Positions 44,303 to 53,517 of a DNA stretch of 64,000 nt are shown in pieces (position 1 is the stretch's first letter; the number at the start of each line of letters is the position of its first letter). Made by a program: the position numbers and the translations under genes. The DNA is from CAVVFX01 sp963777595. Lineage in GTDB: Bacteria; Acidobacteriota; Terriglobia; Bryobacterales; Bryobacteraceae. The notes under the pieces are model-generated. The model was not told the origin of the DNA. It saw nothing but the letters and a program-made list of their open reading frames with translations, and did not search any database. The stretch is from assembly GCA_963777595.1 (NCBI GenBank), contig CAVZRE010000019.1, forward strand, positions 1-64,000. Direction: 5' to 3'.

Positions 44303-44929
44303 TCACTTCTCCTTGGCGATTGCGATTTCCTTGACAGACCCGTTCTTTGAGAAATCCGTTCCGAAGGACAGGACTGCTGACGCCTTCACCTCCGGCATTT
44401 CAGCAAGCGAGACCTGAGGCGCAGAGCTATAGCCGGAACCGCCATCGGTGATCGTGAACCCCTCAACCACTCCGTTTCGAACCGTCGCATACGCGCTGGC
44501 CGGTTTGCTCCGCCAAACCAACTGGCCGAGGGGTCGGTTGTATCGATAGTAGTTTGAAACCTCATTTACCCGATCGCTCGTGATGCCATAGGGTCCCAGA
44601 ACTCGCATCAGTGCTGCTTTGTTTCGCCGCGCTTCTTCCGGTTCAGGCGAGCGCCCCGGGCCGGCTGGAGTAACGTGACTGAATGCTTCTCGAAACACTT
44701 CGGTAGGAACGCCCATCGCAGCGGCGATCAGCACGTCCGGTCTTCCGTGATCGCGTGTGTCGGTCTCATGGCCCCCGGAGAAGATCACCTCAATTCGCTT
44801 TACTTCTTGCGCCTGCGTTCCAGCTTCGTTTTGGGCAACCAATGAGCATGTCAATAACGGTAAGCCAACAGCCAGTATCGAGGAAATCGGGTTGGCAAAG
44901 AATTTCATAGGAAGGGTCATGCTCATCAT
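44303..44929 (-). CDS. Secreted hypothetical protein
   Basis: 208 aa with an N-terminal signal peptide (FFANPISSILAVGLPLLTCS). The mature part contains KRIEVIFSGGHETDTRDHGR, PTEVFREAFSHVTPAGPG and a small domain with VEGFTITDGGSGYSSAPQVS. I do not recognise a named family; the HETDxRD motif is distinctive. It converges with the flavoprotein gene. Complete reading frame; ATG 44929, or 44923 two codons later, as start. Confidence 0.6.
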   Translation of the reverse strand: MMSMTLPMKFFANPISSILAVGLPLLTCSLVAQNEAGTQAQEVKRIEVIFSGGHETDTRDHGRPDVLIAAAMGVPTEVFREAFSHVTPAGPGRSPEPEEARRNKAALMRVLGPYGITSDRVNEVSNYYRYNRPLGQLVWRSKPASAYATVRNGVVEGFTITDGGSGYSSAPQVSLAEMPEVKASAVLSFGTDFSKNGSVKEIAIAKEK

Positions 44930-45089
44930 AGACCTGAAAGGTGCGGAGCAGGTTTACGCGGATTCGATTATGTTTCGTCCTGCCTCCTTAGCTTCGACTC
45001 CAGCGCGCGAGCGTCAACCAAAAGATACTCATCTGAATCGAGGTGTCCGCCGTAAATCATTTTTGACAATGAAAATCAAGGAAGCCACT

Positions 45090-45296
45090 ATGTCTCAAAT
45101 GAGTCCGGCGGCGCTAATCGTCACGAAAGAATTTATGGCTCTGCGTAAAACTACGATGGTATTTTTTCCGGTTGGATCTGAAATTGTTGGGGTGGAGGCA
45201 ACGCGCCGTGCATCGGTAAGGTTCTTAGCGTCTGGCGAGTCTACGTCCTACACGGTAGATCGGGAGACTCTGGGGCGTTGCACTCAAGCCATCTGA
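45090..45296 (+). CDS. Small hypothetical protein
   Basis: 68 aa, starting MSQMSPAALIVTKEFMALRK, with GSEIVGVEATRRASVRFL and YTVDRETLGR. An AAGGAAG ribosome-binding site precedes the ATG at 45090. No family recognised; probably a small all-beta protein. Could be spurious. Confidence 0.35.
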   Translation: MSQMSPAALIVTKEFMALRKTTMVFFPVGSEIVGVEATRRASVRFLASGESTSYTVDRETLGRCTQAI

Positions 45297-45730
45297 TTTC
45301 CGTCGCTGCTTCTCTAGATTCTGTATAGCGACCGCAACGCCCGTCGATCCAGGCGTCGTGTTACCAGTCCTGCACCTGGAAAATCGGCCGACAACGCGCT
45401 AATGCTTGGCAAATGCAACTTTATGTATCCGCTATTTTTCGAATTGAGTATGGCTTCTTGCAATTGTGGGTGATATTAAGTACTATAGTTTTGATTGGAC
45501 GAAAATTGTGTCTGTTTGGTGCCGGCCTCGTCCTGGTGATAGACTGCAAATTTTCCGTGTCTTGCAGCCAGTCAGCCGGCCGCAAAGATCCTGCATGTCG
45601 ACCGTCTTATTTGCATTCACTCATGACGGGTCTCTTCCGAGAAGTCCCAACATTCATGCTCTCCGTATTGAGTACGTCGATCAAGCCTTTTGATAATAGG
45701 CCGTTAGGCCTTTGAACTAGCGAGGTTCGT
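45297..45730 (+). other. Region without a recognised gene
   Basis: 434 bp of visibly lower GC than its neighbours. Two overlapping plus-strand frames (45413-45715 and 45466-45693) have no family resemblance and no clear ribosome-binding site. It probably holds the promoter of the following response regulator. Confidence 0.45.
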
Positions 45731-46414
45731 ATTACAAATCAACACGCCAGGATTCTCTTGGTAGACGATCATCCGATTGTCCGCGGCGGCTTGTCAAGAA
45801 TCATCGAACAGGAACCCGATATGCAAATCTGTGGCGAGGCAGATGATGCAAGTTCGGCCTTTGATTCAGTCATGGCTCTCTGTCCGGACATCGTAGTTTT
45901 GGACATGTCGATGAAAGGTGCCGGCGGCGTCGAAGTTTTAAAGGGGATTCGACAAGCCGGCATCAAAGTGCCCGTTCTTGTGCTTTCGATTTACGACGAG
46001 ATGGTCCACGCGGTTCGGGTACTCAGAGCCGGGGCCAATGGTTACATCATGAAGCAGGAGGCAACGGAGAAAATCCTGATTGCAGTGCGACGAATTCTGG
46101 GAGGTGATGTCTATGTCAGCGATCGTGTTGCTAAAAAAATGCTGACTCAAGTGTTGTCTCCTGGTGCGGCTAAATCGCACTCCGGGACGGATAAATTGAC
46201 CGACCGGGAGCTACAAGTTTTCCGGCTGATCGGGCAAGGCTTTTCGACGCGACAGATTGCCGGCGAACTCCTGTTGAGCGTAAAGACCATTGAGACGTAC
46301 CAGTCCCACATCAAAGAGAAGATGGGACTGACGAACTCGAGGGCATTGCTCCAACATGCGATCCAATGGGTCATGAGCCAGCACGAGATGGCTCATGGTT
46401 CTCAGGGAGAATAA
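45731..46414 (+). CDS. NarL/LuxR-family response regulator with non-standard start
   Basis: About 228 aa. Receiver domain: ARILLVDDHPIVRGGLSRII, phospho-Asp in DIVVLDMSMKG, Lys in GYIMKQEATEKI. C-terminal LuxR HTH: KLTDRELQVFRLIGQGFSTR and LLLSVKTIETYQSHIKEKMG. The receiver's first strand (ILLVDD) requires starting upstream of TTG 45758, but no ATG, GTG or TTG exists between the in-frame stop at 45713 and that point. ATT at 45731 is the best candidate. A TTG start would delete part of the first strand. No cognate kinase is adjacent. Confidence 0.82.
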   Translation: MTNQHARILLVDDHPIVRGGLSRIIEQEPDMQICGEADDASSAFDSVMALCPDIVVLDMSMKGAGGVEVLKGIRQAGIKVPVLVLSIYDEMVHAVRVLRAGANGYIMKQEATEKILIAVRRILGGDVYVSDRVAKKMLTQVLSPGAAKSHSGTDKLTDRELQVFRLIGQGFSTRQIAGELLLSVKTIETYQSHIKEKMGLTNSRALLQHAIQWVMSQHEMAHGSQGE

Positions 46415-46589
46415 TCGCCGCCAACGCGCGCAAAAGAGTGAGAACTCTTGGCAGTATCGAACATAGAATACATATGTATTTTCGGGACGTGGTCGGCGTC
46501 GCGACATAAACCGAAACTGAATGCGAATCCGAATAGGAAGTGAACTCGTAGGCACAAATACTTATATCTGTGCCGCCCGAGAAATCACG

Positions 46590-47540
46590 TCACGGCGCAA
46601 TGCCCTGACGTGGCAGCTTCCAGCGTAACTGCCAGTGTCCGCTTCCGAAAGCATGTCCCAGCCCCTCGGAGTGTCCGGCAACGATGCTTAGGATTCCCCC
46701 GCTGCAAATGAGTACCGTCCCAACAATCGCCATAACATCCGGAACATTGCCGAAACTCCACCAACCTAGCAGCCCGGAGAAAATCACGACGGTATAGTTG
46801 AACGGAGAAAGTTCGGCGGCGCTGGCATACCGGTAGGCCTGAATGATGAGGTACTGAGTCATTGCATAAAAAAGACCGACACCTATTAGAAGTAGCCATT
46901 GTTTGCCGGTAAGTGCCGTCCAGGTCCTTAGGCACAGCGGTGCCAAAAGCAGAGTCGAAAGCCCAAAATTATACAAAAGAATTCGCGCGGGTGGCTCAGT
47001 CTCCGTCAATTTGTTGGTTGCGACAAGCGCTAGGGCCGAAAAGAATCCTGAGGCCAAGGCGAGCAGCGACGCGGGGTTGTGAAACATCTGTGGTCCTGGT
47101 TTGATGATCAAAATAATTCCGGCGAGGCCGATGACCAGGCTCACCCACACAGGTGCGCGCACGGCCCTGCCAAACCAAACATAAACGACCAGCGGGATAA
47201 ATAACGGTGCCGCGTTTGACAGAAGCACCGAATCCAGCAACGGCGTTGATCTTACAGCCATGAAGAACAACAGTTGACAAACAGCTCCCGCTGCGCTTCG
47301 GAACAGCTGCAGCCAAAAATGTTCGGTTTTCAGGGACGCCCTGCCGGCGCTGGCGGCTGATGGGATGAAGACAAGCAGGCTGATGCTGTACTGCAGGAAC
47401 AAGATCACGAGGGGAGGCGTGCCCGTCGCCGCCTTACTGAGAGTGCTCATCACCGCGGCACAAAAAAATGCCAGCGTAATGAGAAATATGCCGACATAGA
47501 GGCGATGCCCGGAATCTTTCGCTTCAATCGCCAACCGCAA
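46590..47540 (-). CDS. EamA/DMT-family transporter
   Basis: 316 aa with ten predicted helices in two EamA repeats: LYVGIFLITLAFFCAAVMST and TPPLVILFLQYSISLLVFI in the first, ASLLALASGFFSALALVATN, QYLIIQAYRYASAAELSPFN and IVGTVLICSGGILSIVAG in the second. The ELSPFNYTVVIF stretch is the family hallmark. Probable metabolite or amino acid exporter; substrate not deducible. Complete and monocistronic. Confidence 0.9.
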   Translation of the reverse strand: MRLAIEAKDSGHRLYVGIFLITLAFFCAAVMSTLSKAATGTPPLVILFLQYSISLLVFIPSAASAGRASLKTEHFWLQLFRSAAGAVCQLLFFMAVRSTPLLDSVLLSNAAPLFIPLVVYVWFGRAVRAPVWVSLVIGLAGIILIIKPGPQMFHNPASLLALASGFFSALALVATNKLTETEPPARILLYNFGLSTLLLAPLCLRTWTALTGKQWLLLIGVGLFYAMTQYLIIQAYRYASAAELSPFNYTVVIFSGLLGWWSFGNVPDVMAIVGTVLICSGGILSIVAGHSEGLGHAFGSGHWQLRWKLPRQGIAP

Positions 47541-47818
47541 TCAGAAATCTCCTGGCTCTAGCTTCGCCAACTTCTGACTATTGTAGTAGTCGGCGCAGCG
47601 TCCTTGCCTTTGGATGGCCCGTGTCGTGCGCTCATGCGCCAAGGCGTGTCATTCTCAATGCCCATCAGCCACAGGTAGTATGGAAAGTCGCAACCTGGAA
47701 GCGATTTCCCCGATCACCATTGTCTTGCCCTGAGCTAATTTCGGGAGTCTTTCGAATGTAAAGTTGTAAACGTCAACTGGATTACCTCGCCGGCCCCGAC
47801 CCGTTGAGCCGGATGAAA

Positions 47819-48747
47819 TCAGACGATCTGGCTGATATTATGGCCTGTCTGACGGATGTGTGGGACCTTCCGTACACGCCGGCGGGACGAGGCGATCAGG
47901 CTAAAAGCACCGAGGCCGACCGCTCCGGTCAGAAGCAGACTCCAGGTGGAAGGCTCTGGCGTGGTCAATACGACGCTGTCCACCAGAACGATTGGTGGCA
48001 TCCCGGATGGCCCGCCACTCGCCAGCATACTGAAGATGTTCGATGAACCATCCCAGACAAAGCTCCAACTAGTCGTCATCCAGCCGCTGAAGCCCTCGCT
48101 CGCCAGATTATAGGTCGAGGTGTTGAAGGTTTGATCGCCTAAAGTGAGCGTCAGCTTTTCAGTCGTGGCCCCGGAATTGAGCGACCACTGAGCAGCGGCC
48201 CAGTTCACCGACAGGGAATAAGTCGTTCCGACGACCAGGCCACTGATGTTCTGATAGATGGCCTGTGGGTGGAAATCGGCATCCATAACAAGGATATTAC
48301 CGCCCGCGGGATCGGTACCGGTGTACCCGTTGTTGGATCGTCCTTAGGTCCCCAGATGTAGCGAAGCCCATTGTCCCAAGCATCCCCGAAGCCCTCACCG
48401 GTTGTGTCAATCCCCGAGGGTGAATCCACAAAGAGGAACGGGTAGCTATCTCCGCCCGTTGTTTGGGTCTGCGCGGAATTGTAGTTGACGTACCATGAGG
48501 TTGCTTGTGTGATGTAAGTTCCGGTCGTTACGTTCGTGCCGTTCGACTGAACCACCAACTCACCGTAACCGTTGGTCAAGCTGGTGAAGGTAGAGTTTTG
48601 AATGAGGTTGCTGGCGCTCGCGGGCATCGAGGAGACGGCGCACAATAGCGCTGCTAGAGCGAGCAGCCTGGTCTTCGGCGTTTCGAGCTTCGGCAAAATA
48701 AACGTGAACGGAAACTGCGCAAAAGTCATTACTGTGGATTTGAACAC
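47819..48747 (-). CDS. PEP-CTERM sorted extracellular protein, one frameshift
   Basis: About 309 aa. An N-terminal signal region (RLLALAALLCAVSSMPASA) precedes a beta-sandwich domain (NLIQNSTFTSLTNGYGELVV, GFGDAWDNGLRYIWG, YQNISGLVVGTTYSLSVNWA). The end is a PEP-CTERM anchor: TTPEPSTWSLLLTGAVGLGA followed by a basic tail. PEP-CTERM proteins are processed by exosortase and usually linked to exopolysaccharide or biofilm matrix. The frame changes once near 48335. No exosortase gene lies in the window. Confidence 0.83.
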
Positions 48748-49550
48748 ACGCCAAGCCGGCCCTGCCAGATCACCTTTAGGATGTATCTATTGGTCGATCT
48801 ACCCCGAAATGGGTCTGCTATCTCGAGTCCTCGAAACAGTGAAAGTGGACGAAAAGCCCATTATCGTGAGCAGCTTGAAGACGACGCGGAATTCAATCGA
48901 TAACTGGCCTAGGTTCTATGGGTCGCGTGGGAAGTTGGTGGCCTTCGCTTTCTCTTTCTCTCGGTTTCGTACAATACGTTCCGGCAGCACCATAGCCAAG
49001 GTGTATTCACTCTTGTCAGTATTCGTTGGTCGTCTGCGCAATACCAGGGGAACGGTTGTAAAATCTGCGGTTGCGCATGGAAGGTGGTCGGATTTACCTC
49101 GGGAGATCTGTTGTGCGTCGCGGAATGGTGACTGAGTATCACAAGATGCTTTGACGTCCCGGTAGAGGGCATATTATTCCGGCAGCGGATGGAAGCTCGA
49201 ATTGTGGTCGTGAACAGCAATGCCCGCCTCTCACGGACAGCCATGCGCCAGCCAATCCGTTAGCGGAACTTGCCGGGAATGGATAGGGTGAAGCCCGAAA
49301 GTAATCTGGGAGCGGCGAAGCCTCCATTGGCGAAAGGCGAAACGAATCTTCGGCCGTCACAGCCTCAGGTAACAAACCGCGGCATGCTGACTCGCATGTA
49401 CGGTCGTCTGGGCGGGGAGGCGCCGCGAGGCCTCCGCCTATCCGCAAAGGATTATAGGTTGACCGGCTGGCGATGACAAAGGCAGCGACTGTCAAGCCGC
49501 TTCAGGGCTTCAGATTCTAATCTTGCTGTTTATCGCAACTTCCACGCCCG
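48748..49550. other. Region without a protein gene, possible group II intron relic at its right end
   Basis: About 800 bp with only short, unsupported open frames. The segment 49360-49455 (GCATGTACGGTCGTCTGGG, then a hairpin with arms GGAGGC/GCCTCC and CTATCC after it) resembles the 3' end (domains V-VI) of bacterial group II introns. No reverse transcriptase frame was found beside it. I treat this as a weak call. Confidence 0.3.
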
Positions 49551-49976
49551 TCAATGGATGTAAGCCCAGCCGGCTTCCTGTTTGCGCACAATTTCGGCGA
49601 TACCGGAACCAGCTTCGCCCGAGAAGGCGAAGAGGTCTTCGGTTTTCAGATTCCGATTATTCATGGCATTCCGGCAGGCAATCAGCTTGACCCCGCTCTT
49701 GGAGAGTTGTTTGAGACGCTCTTCGAACTCACTATTGGACTTTTTCAGCATCAGGACTCCGGGGCCATAAAATACTACCTCAACTTCGGAGCCACCGTCT
49801 TCGGCGAGGCCCTTCATGGTATTGTTCACGTGAACAATGAGCGCACCCCAAGCGGGTCCACTTTCCTCACTCAGTTGGAAGACCACATGGTGTTTCGGGC
49901 CGGTGGGCGTTTGCGATAGCGCGAGGCAGCCGAGAAGGACGACTAACGCCGCCACAGAGACAAGCGATCTTTTCAT
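49551..49976 (-). CDS. Exported DsrE-family protein
   Basis: 141 aa. A signal peptide (MKRSLVSVAALVVLLGCLAL) precedes a DsrE/DsrF-like fold: HVVFQLSEESGPAWGALIVH, VNNTMKGLAEDG, VEVVFYGPGVLML, and GVKLIACRNAMNNRNL with the Cys used by sulfur-handling members. ATG 49976 is chosen because the hydrophobic signal starts there; the frame begins eight codons earlier. Exported members of this family are common but of unknown role. Confidence 0.82.
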   Translation of the reverse strand: MKRSLVSVAALVVLLGCLALSQTPTGPKHHVVFQLSEESGPAWGALIVHVNNTMKGLAEDGGSEVEVVFYGPGVLMLKKSNSEFEERLKQLSKSGVKLIACRNAMNNRNLKTEDLFAFSGEAGSGIAEIVRKQEAGWAYIH

Positions 49977-50223
49977 GGGAACCATCTCTCTCGATTTCAC
50001 GCGCCGCGCGAATCCGCCCGCCCTTTCTGTTCTCCACCTGCATTTGGCATGATGGGAGCTGCGCGTTACTCAACCTAAATCGAAACAGTAAATCTGACTT
50101 TCGAAGCACCCGATTTCGGAGTAGATTTTACTGGAGACAATATCCGGGAGCACTTGCCGGCCGGATGGGGTGACACTATTTCGGGCTTCTTAAGTGGACA
50201 CGGAATTGCTCCTTGGAGGGCCT

Positions 50224-50682
50224 ATGTGGGAAGAACGAAAATTATCTCCAAAGCCAACCGTTATGACGCCGCCTCCAGCTCCCTTTAAAAGCTCTGGTGC
50301 GACGCCGCATATGGCGGTGATAGGTCCTAATATGGTCGTGGTTGGCACGATTAAGAGCAGCGAAGATCTGTATGTCGACGGCGAAGTTCGCGGGACTCTC
50401 GAGGTGGAGAATTGCCGGCTCACCATCGGGCCTAACGGAAAAGCCAACGCCGGAGCGAAAGCCCGCGAAGTTGAGGTCATGGGACGAATCGACGGTGATG
50501 TGGAGACGGTGGAAAAGATATCCATCCGCAAAGGCGGCGAATTGGTTGGAGACATCAAAGCGGCCGGAATTGTTATTGAGGATGGCGCGTATTTCAAAGG
50601 CAGTATCGATATCGTCCGGCGAACGGAGTCGACCGTTAACGGTAAGGCCACCCCGGAACCAGCGTTGAAAGAAACCGCGTAG
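50224..50682 (+). CDS. Bactofilin (polymer-forming cytoskeletal protein)
   Basis: 152 aa. Disordered Pro-rich N-terminus, then a DUF583 beta-helix: MAVIGPNMVVVGTIKSSEDL, YVDGEVRGTLEVENCRLTIG, AREVEVMGRIDGDVETVEKI, GIVIEDGAYFKGSIDI, with a repeat spacing typical of bactofilins. These assemble nucleotide-free filaments at the membrane and affect cell shape or polysaccharide synthesis. A strong GGAGGG ribosome-binding site selects ATG 50224. It is followed 78 bp later by aroC. Confidence 0.92.
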   Translation: MWEERKLSPKPTVMTPPPAPFKSSGATPHMAVIGPNMVVVGTIKSSEDLYVDGEVRGTLEVENCRLTIGPNGKANAGAKAREVEVMGRIDGDVETVEKISIRKGGELVGDIKAAGIVIEDGAYFKGSIDIVRRTESTVNGKATPEPALKETA

Positions 50683-50760
50683 GCACCGTACCGCGACCGC
50701 AAGTAGTCGAAGCGCACCCGGATCGTTGCAACGAGTTTGTTACGATGGGAATTCACCTAC

Positions 50761-51927
50761 ATGTTCCGCTTCGAAACAGCCGGCGAGTCGCACGGCGAGT
50801 GTCTCCTTGCTACGCTTACCGGACTTCCCGCCGGCATACCTATTTCCCTCGACGTGATCAATCACGAATTGTGGCGTCGGCAGCAAGGATTTGGGCGTGG
50901 CGGTCGCATGAAAATCGAAACCGATCGTGCCGAAATCGTGACCGGTATGCGTCATGGCCACACCATCGGATCTCCTATCGGCGTAATCATCCGCAACTCT
51001 GACTGGAAAAACTGGACCGAGTCTCTGCCCGTCGAGGAGGGCGATTCCGCTAAACACAAGGCTGTCACCCGACCCCGACCCGGTCATGCGGATCTTGCTG
51101 GTGCGATCAAATACAACTTCCCCGAGGCCCGTTATATTCTAGAGCGGGCGAGTGCTCGTGAAACGACCGCACGGGTTGCTGTCGGCGCGCTTTGCAAACA
51201 GTACCTGGTCCAGTTCGGCGTCGAGGTGTTAAGCCACGTCATCGCCGTTGGCTCTCAGCGTATGCAGAGGCGCGCTTCCTGGGAAGAGATTGTGGAGCTG
51301 AACCACCGGAGTGAAATTCTCCTCGGTTGCGTCGACCCTTCCGAAGAAGCCAAAATGAAAACGGTTGTCGACGAAGTGTACCGTACCGGGGACACCGTGG
51401 GTGGCGTCTTCGAGGTTGTGGCCCATGGTCTGCCGATCGGGCTCGGGTCCCACATCACATGGGACTCCCGATTGGACGGCAGACTGGCGCAGGCGATTGT
51501 CTCCATGCAGGCGGTCAAAGGCGTGGAAATTGGTGAGGCGGAAGAGGGCTCGCAGAGCTTTGGATCGAAAGTGCAGGATACGATTCACTACCGAAAAGAG
51601 GAGCGCCGTTTCTTCCGCGGAGATAACCGTGCGGGCGGGATTGAAGGGGGCATGACTAATGGGCAGGAACTGCGGGTGAGAGGCTTTTTGAAGCCGATCT
51701 CCACTCTCAGGCGTCCTCTCGAGTCCGTAGATCTCGTGACCCGCGATTCGGCGCTGGCAGCGTATGAGCGCTCTGATGTCTGTGTAGTTCCGGCCGCTGG
51801 AGTGATCGGTGAGGCCATGGTGGCAATTGTCCTGGCAGAGGCTTTCGTCGAAAAATTCGGCGGCGACTCGCTGTGTGAGACAAAACGCAATTATAGTGGT
51901 TACATGGCTCAAGTGACCAGCTATTGA
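50761..51927 (+). CDS. aroC: Chorismate synthase
   Basis: 388 aa, normal length. Converts EPSP to chorismate with reduced FMN, the last shared step of aromatic amino acid synthesis. Signatures: MFRFETAGESHGECLLATLT, RRQQGFGRGGRMKIETDRAE, AVTRPRPGHADLAGAIKY, RETTARVAVGALCK, DNRAGGIEGGMTNGQELRVR and the Ser/Asp-rich end. The start at 50761 (MFRFETAGESHG) matches the family; an upstream ATG at 50737 adds eight residues. Its stop lies 33 bp before the def start, and the genes are probably co-transcribed. Confidence 0.97.
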   Translation: MFRFETAGESHGECLLATLTGLPAGIPISLDVINHELWRRQQGFGRGGRMKIETDRAEIVTGMRHGHTIGSPIGVIIRNSDWKNWTESLPVEEGDSAKHKAVTRPRPGHADLAGAIKYNFPEARYILERASARETTARVAVGALCKQYLVQFGVEVLSHVIAVGSQRMQRRASWEEIVELNHRSEILLGCVDPSEEAKMKTVVDEVYRTGDTVGGVFEVVAHGLPIGLGSHITWDSRLDGRLAQAIVSMQAVKGVEIGEAEEGSQSFGSKVQDTIHYRKEERRFFRGDNRAGGIEGGMTNGQELRVRGFLKPISTLRRPLESVDLVTRDSALAAYERSDVCVVPAAGVIGEAMVAIVLAEAFVEKFGGDSLCETKRNYSGYMAQVTSY

Positions 51928-51959
51928 GCAAGTCCAACACATTCCAGCCTGTTTATCTT

Positions 51960-52490
51960 ATGATTCGAAAGATTGTCAAATACGGCGACCCGGTCCTCGA
52001 ACGCGAAGGCGCGAAGGTTGAGCAGTTCGGCACCCAGGAGTTGCGCGATTTCGTGCAGGACATGTTCGAATCCATGTATGCGGCCAAGGGCGTCGGGCTC
52101 GCCGCCCCTCAGGTGGGCGAAAGTCAAAAAATTACCGTTATCGACATTTCTGGCGGCGTCAAGGAGGATGGCGCTCCGCCTCCTGAACAGATCGTCCTGA
52201 TCAATCCTAAAATCATCTTTAAGGAAGGCAAGCAGGTTGGCGAAGAGGGCTGCCTCAGCATTCCAGGATTTCGCGAGCAGGTTAAGCGTGCGAAGAAGGT
52301 CACAGTGCGCGCACAGAACGTCGAAGGCGAGTGGTTCGAGAGGACTGGAGAAGATCTACTGGCCCGAGCTATGCAGCATGAAATTGATCACCTGAACGGC
52401 GTTCTATTTATCAGCCATATCAGTCCCCTCAAGCGCGATCTTATAAAGCGGAAGATCAAGAAGATGATCAAAGCGGGCGAATGGGAATAA
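51960..52490 (+). CDS. def: Peptide deformylase
   Basis: 176 aa. Removes the formyl group from new proteins. All three motifs are present: GVGLAAPQVGE, EEGCLSIPGF (Cys ligand) and QHEIDHLNGVLF (HExxH metal site). ATG 51960 gives the normal MIRKIVKYGDPVL start; a TTG at 51924 overlapping the aroC stop would add 12 residues. It is directly followed by fmt, the usual partner that adds the formyl group. Confidence 0.96.
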   Translation: MIRKIVKYGDPVLEREGAKVEQFGTQELRDFVQDMFESMYAAKGVGLAAPQVGESQKITVIDISGGVKEDGAPPPEQIVLINPKIIFKEGKQVGEEGCLSIPGFREQVKRAKKVTVRAQNVEGEWFERTGEDLLARAMQHEIDHLNGVLFISHISPLKRDLIKRKIKKMIKAGEWE

Positions 52491-52579
52491 GAACGTTATC
52501 CGTCGGCCGTTCTCCGCTATCCTTTTTGATGGGCACACGTAGCGGCAAAGATACGTAGAAGGCGGGTAACGCTCTCCCC

Positions 52580-53517
52580 ATGCGCTGCATCTTTCTCGGC
52601 ACTCCCCAATTCGCCGTCCCGACCCTGGAACGCATGATCACGGCGGGGCACGAGGTCGCCTTGGTCGTCACGCAGCCCGACCGTCCAAAGGGCCGCGGGA
52701 ACACGCTCGCCATGTCCGCCAGTCAAGCAAGCCGGCTCTCCGGCTTGGGCTCGAAGTCTTCCAGCCGGAACGAGTGCGGCGTCCCGACGCCGTGAAACGC
52801 CTACGCGCCATTGCGCCCGAAATCATGGTGATCGTCGGCTACGGACAGATTATTCCCCAAACGATTCTCGATATAGCTCCTCGCGGCATCCTGAATGTCC
52901 ACGCGTCTCTGCTCCCCAAATACCGCGGTGCCGCGCCGATCCAATGGGCCATCGCCAACGGAGACACCTCGACGGGCGTCACAATCATGAAGATCGATGC
53001 CGGCCTCGATACCGGCGACATATTGAGCAAAGCCGAAACTGCTATCGGAGAAGCAGAGACCGCGGTCGAACTGTCGCCGCGGCTCGCTGAAATTGGCGCA
53101 AGTCTTCTCGCCGAGACCTTGGCGCAAATGGACTCGATCGTACCCGAAAAACAGGATAACTCAATCGCCACCTATGCGCCCATTTTGAATAAAGAAGACG
53201 GCGCGATCAATTGGGCGCGCACAGCTCGCGAAATTCACAATCGTATCCGTGGTTTGCAGCCGTGGCCCGGCGCATATTCATCGTTCCGGGGGCAGATTTT
53301 GCATGTCTGGCGGTCTGCCCTTACATCGAATCCGTCACCCCTTCCGCCCGGAACTCTTCTCTTCGACCGGCGCCATCTCTACGCCACCGCCGGAGACGGT
53401 TTATTCTTGGAATTGCAAGAAGTTCAATTAGAGGGTCGTAAACGCCTGCCGGGGGATTTGTTTTCGAGCGGCGCGCGCCTCGGCGAACACGAAGCATTAG
53501 GAGAATCGAAGCATTGA
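52580..53517 (+). CDS. fmt: Methionyl-tRNA formyltransferase, frameshifted
   Basis: About 311 aa. Formylates initiator Met-tRNA. N-terminal part MRCIFLGTPQFAVPTLERMI and VVTQPDRPKGRG; then IVGYGQIIPQTILDIAPRGI, NVHASLLPKYRGAAPIQWAI (catalytic Asn-His), TIMKIDAGLDTGDIL (Asp), and a C-terminal OB domain. Between 52725 and 52755 the frame moves, apparently by two single-base insertions, around the expected VKQA and LRLGLEVFQPE. Because fmt is conserved and beside def, an error in the sequence is more likely than gene loss. Its stop overlaps the argJ start. Confidence 0.9.

Noticed and set aside
45413..45715. 100-aa hydrophobic frame before the LuxR-type regulator
   Set aside because: Low GC and a competing frame on the same strand; no recognisable domain.
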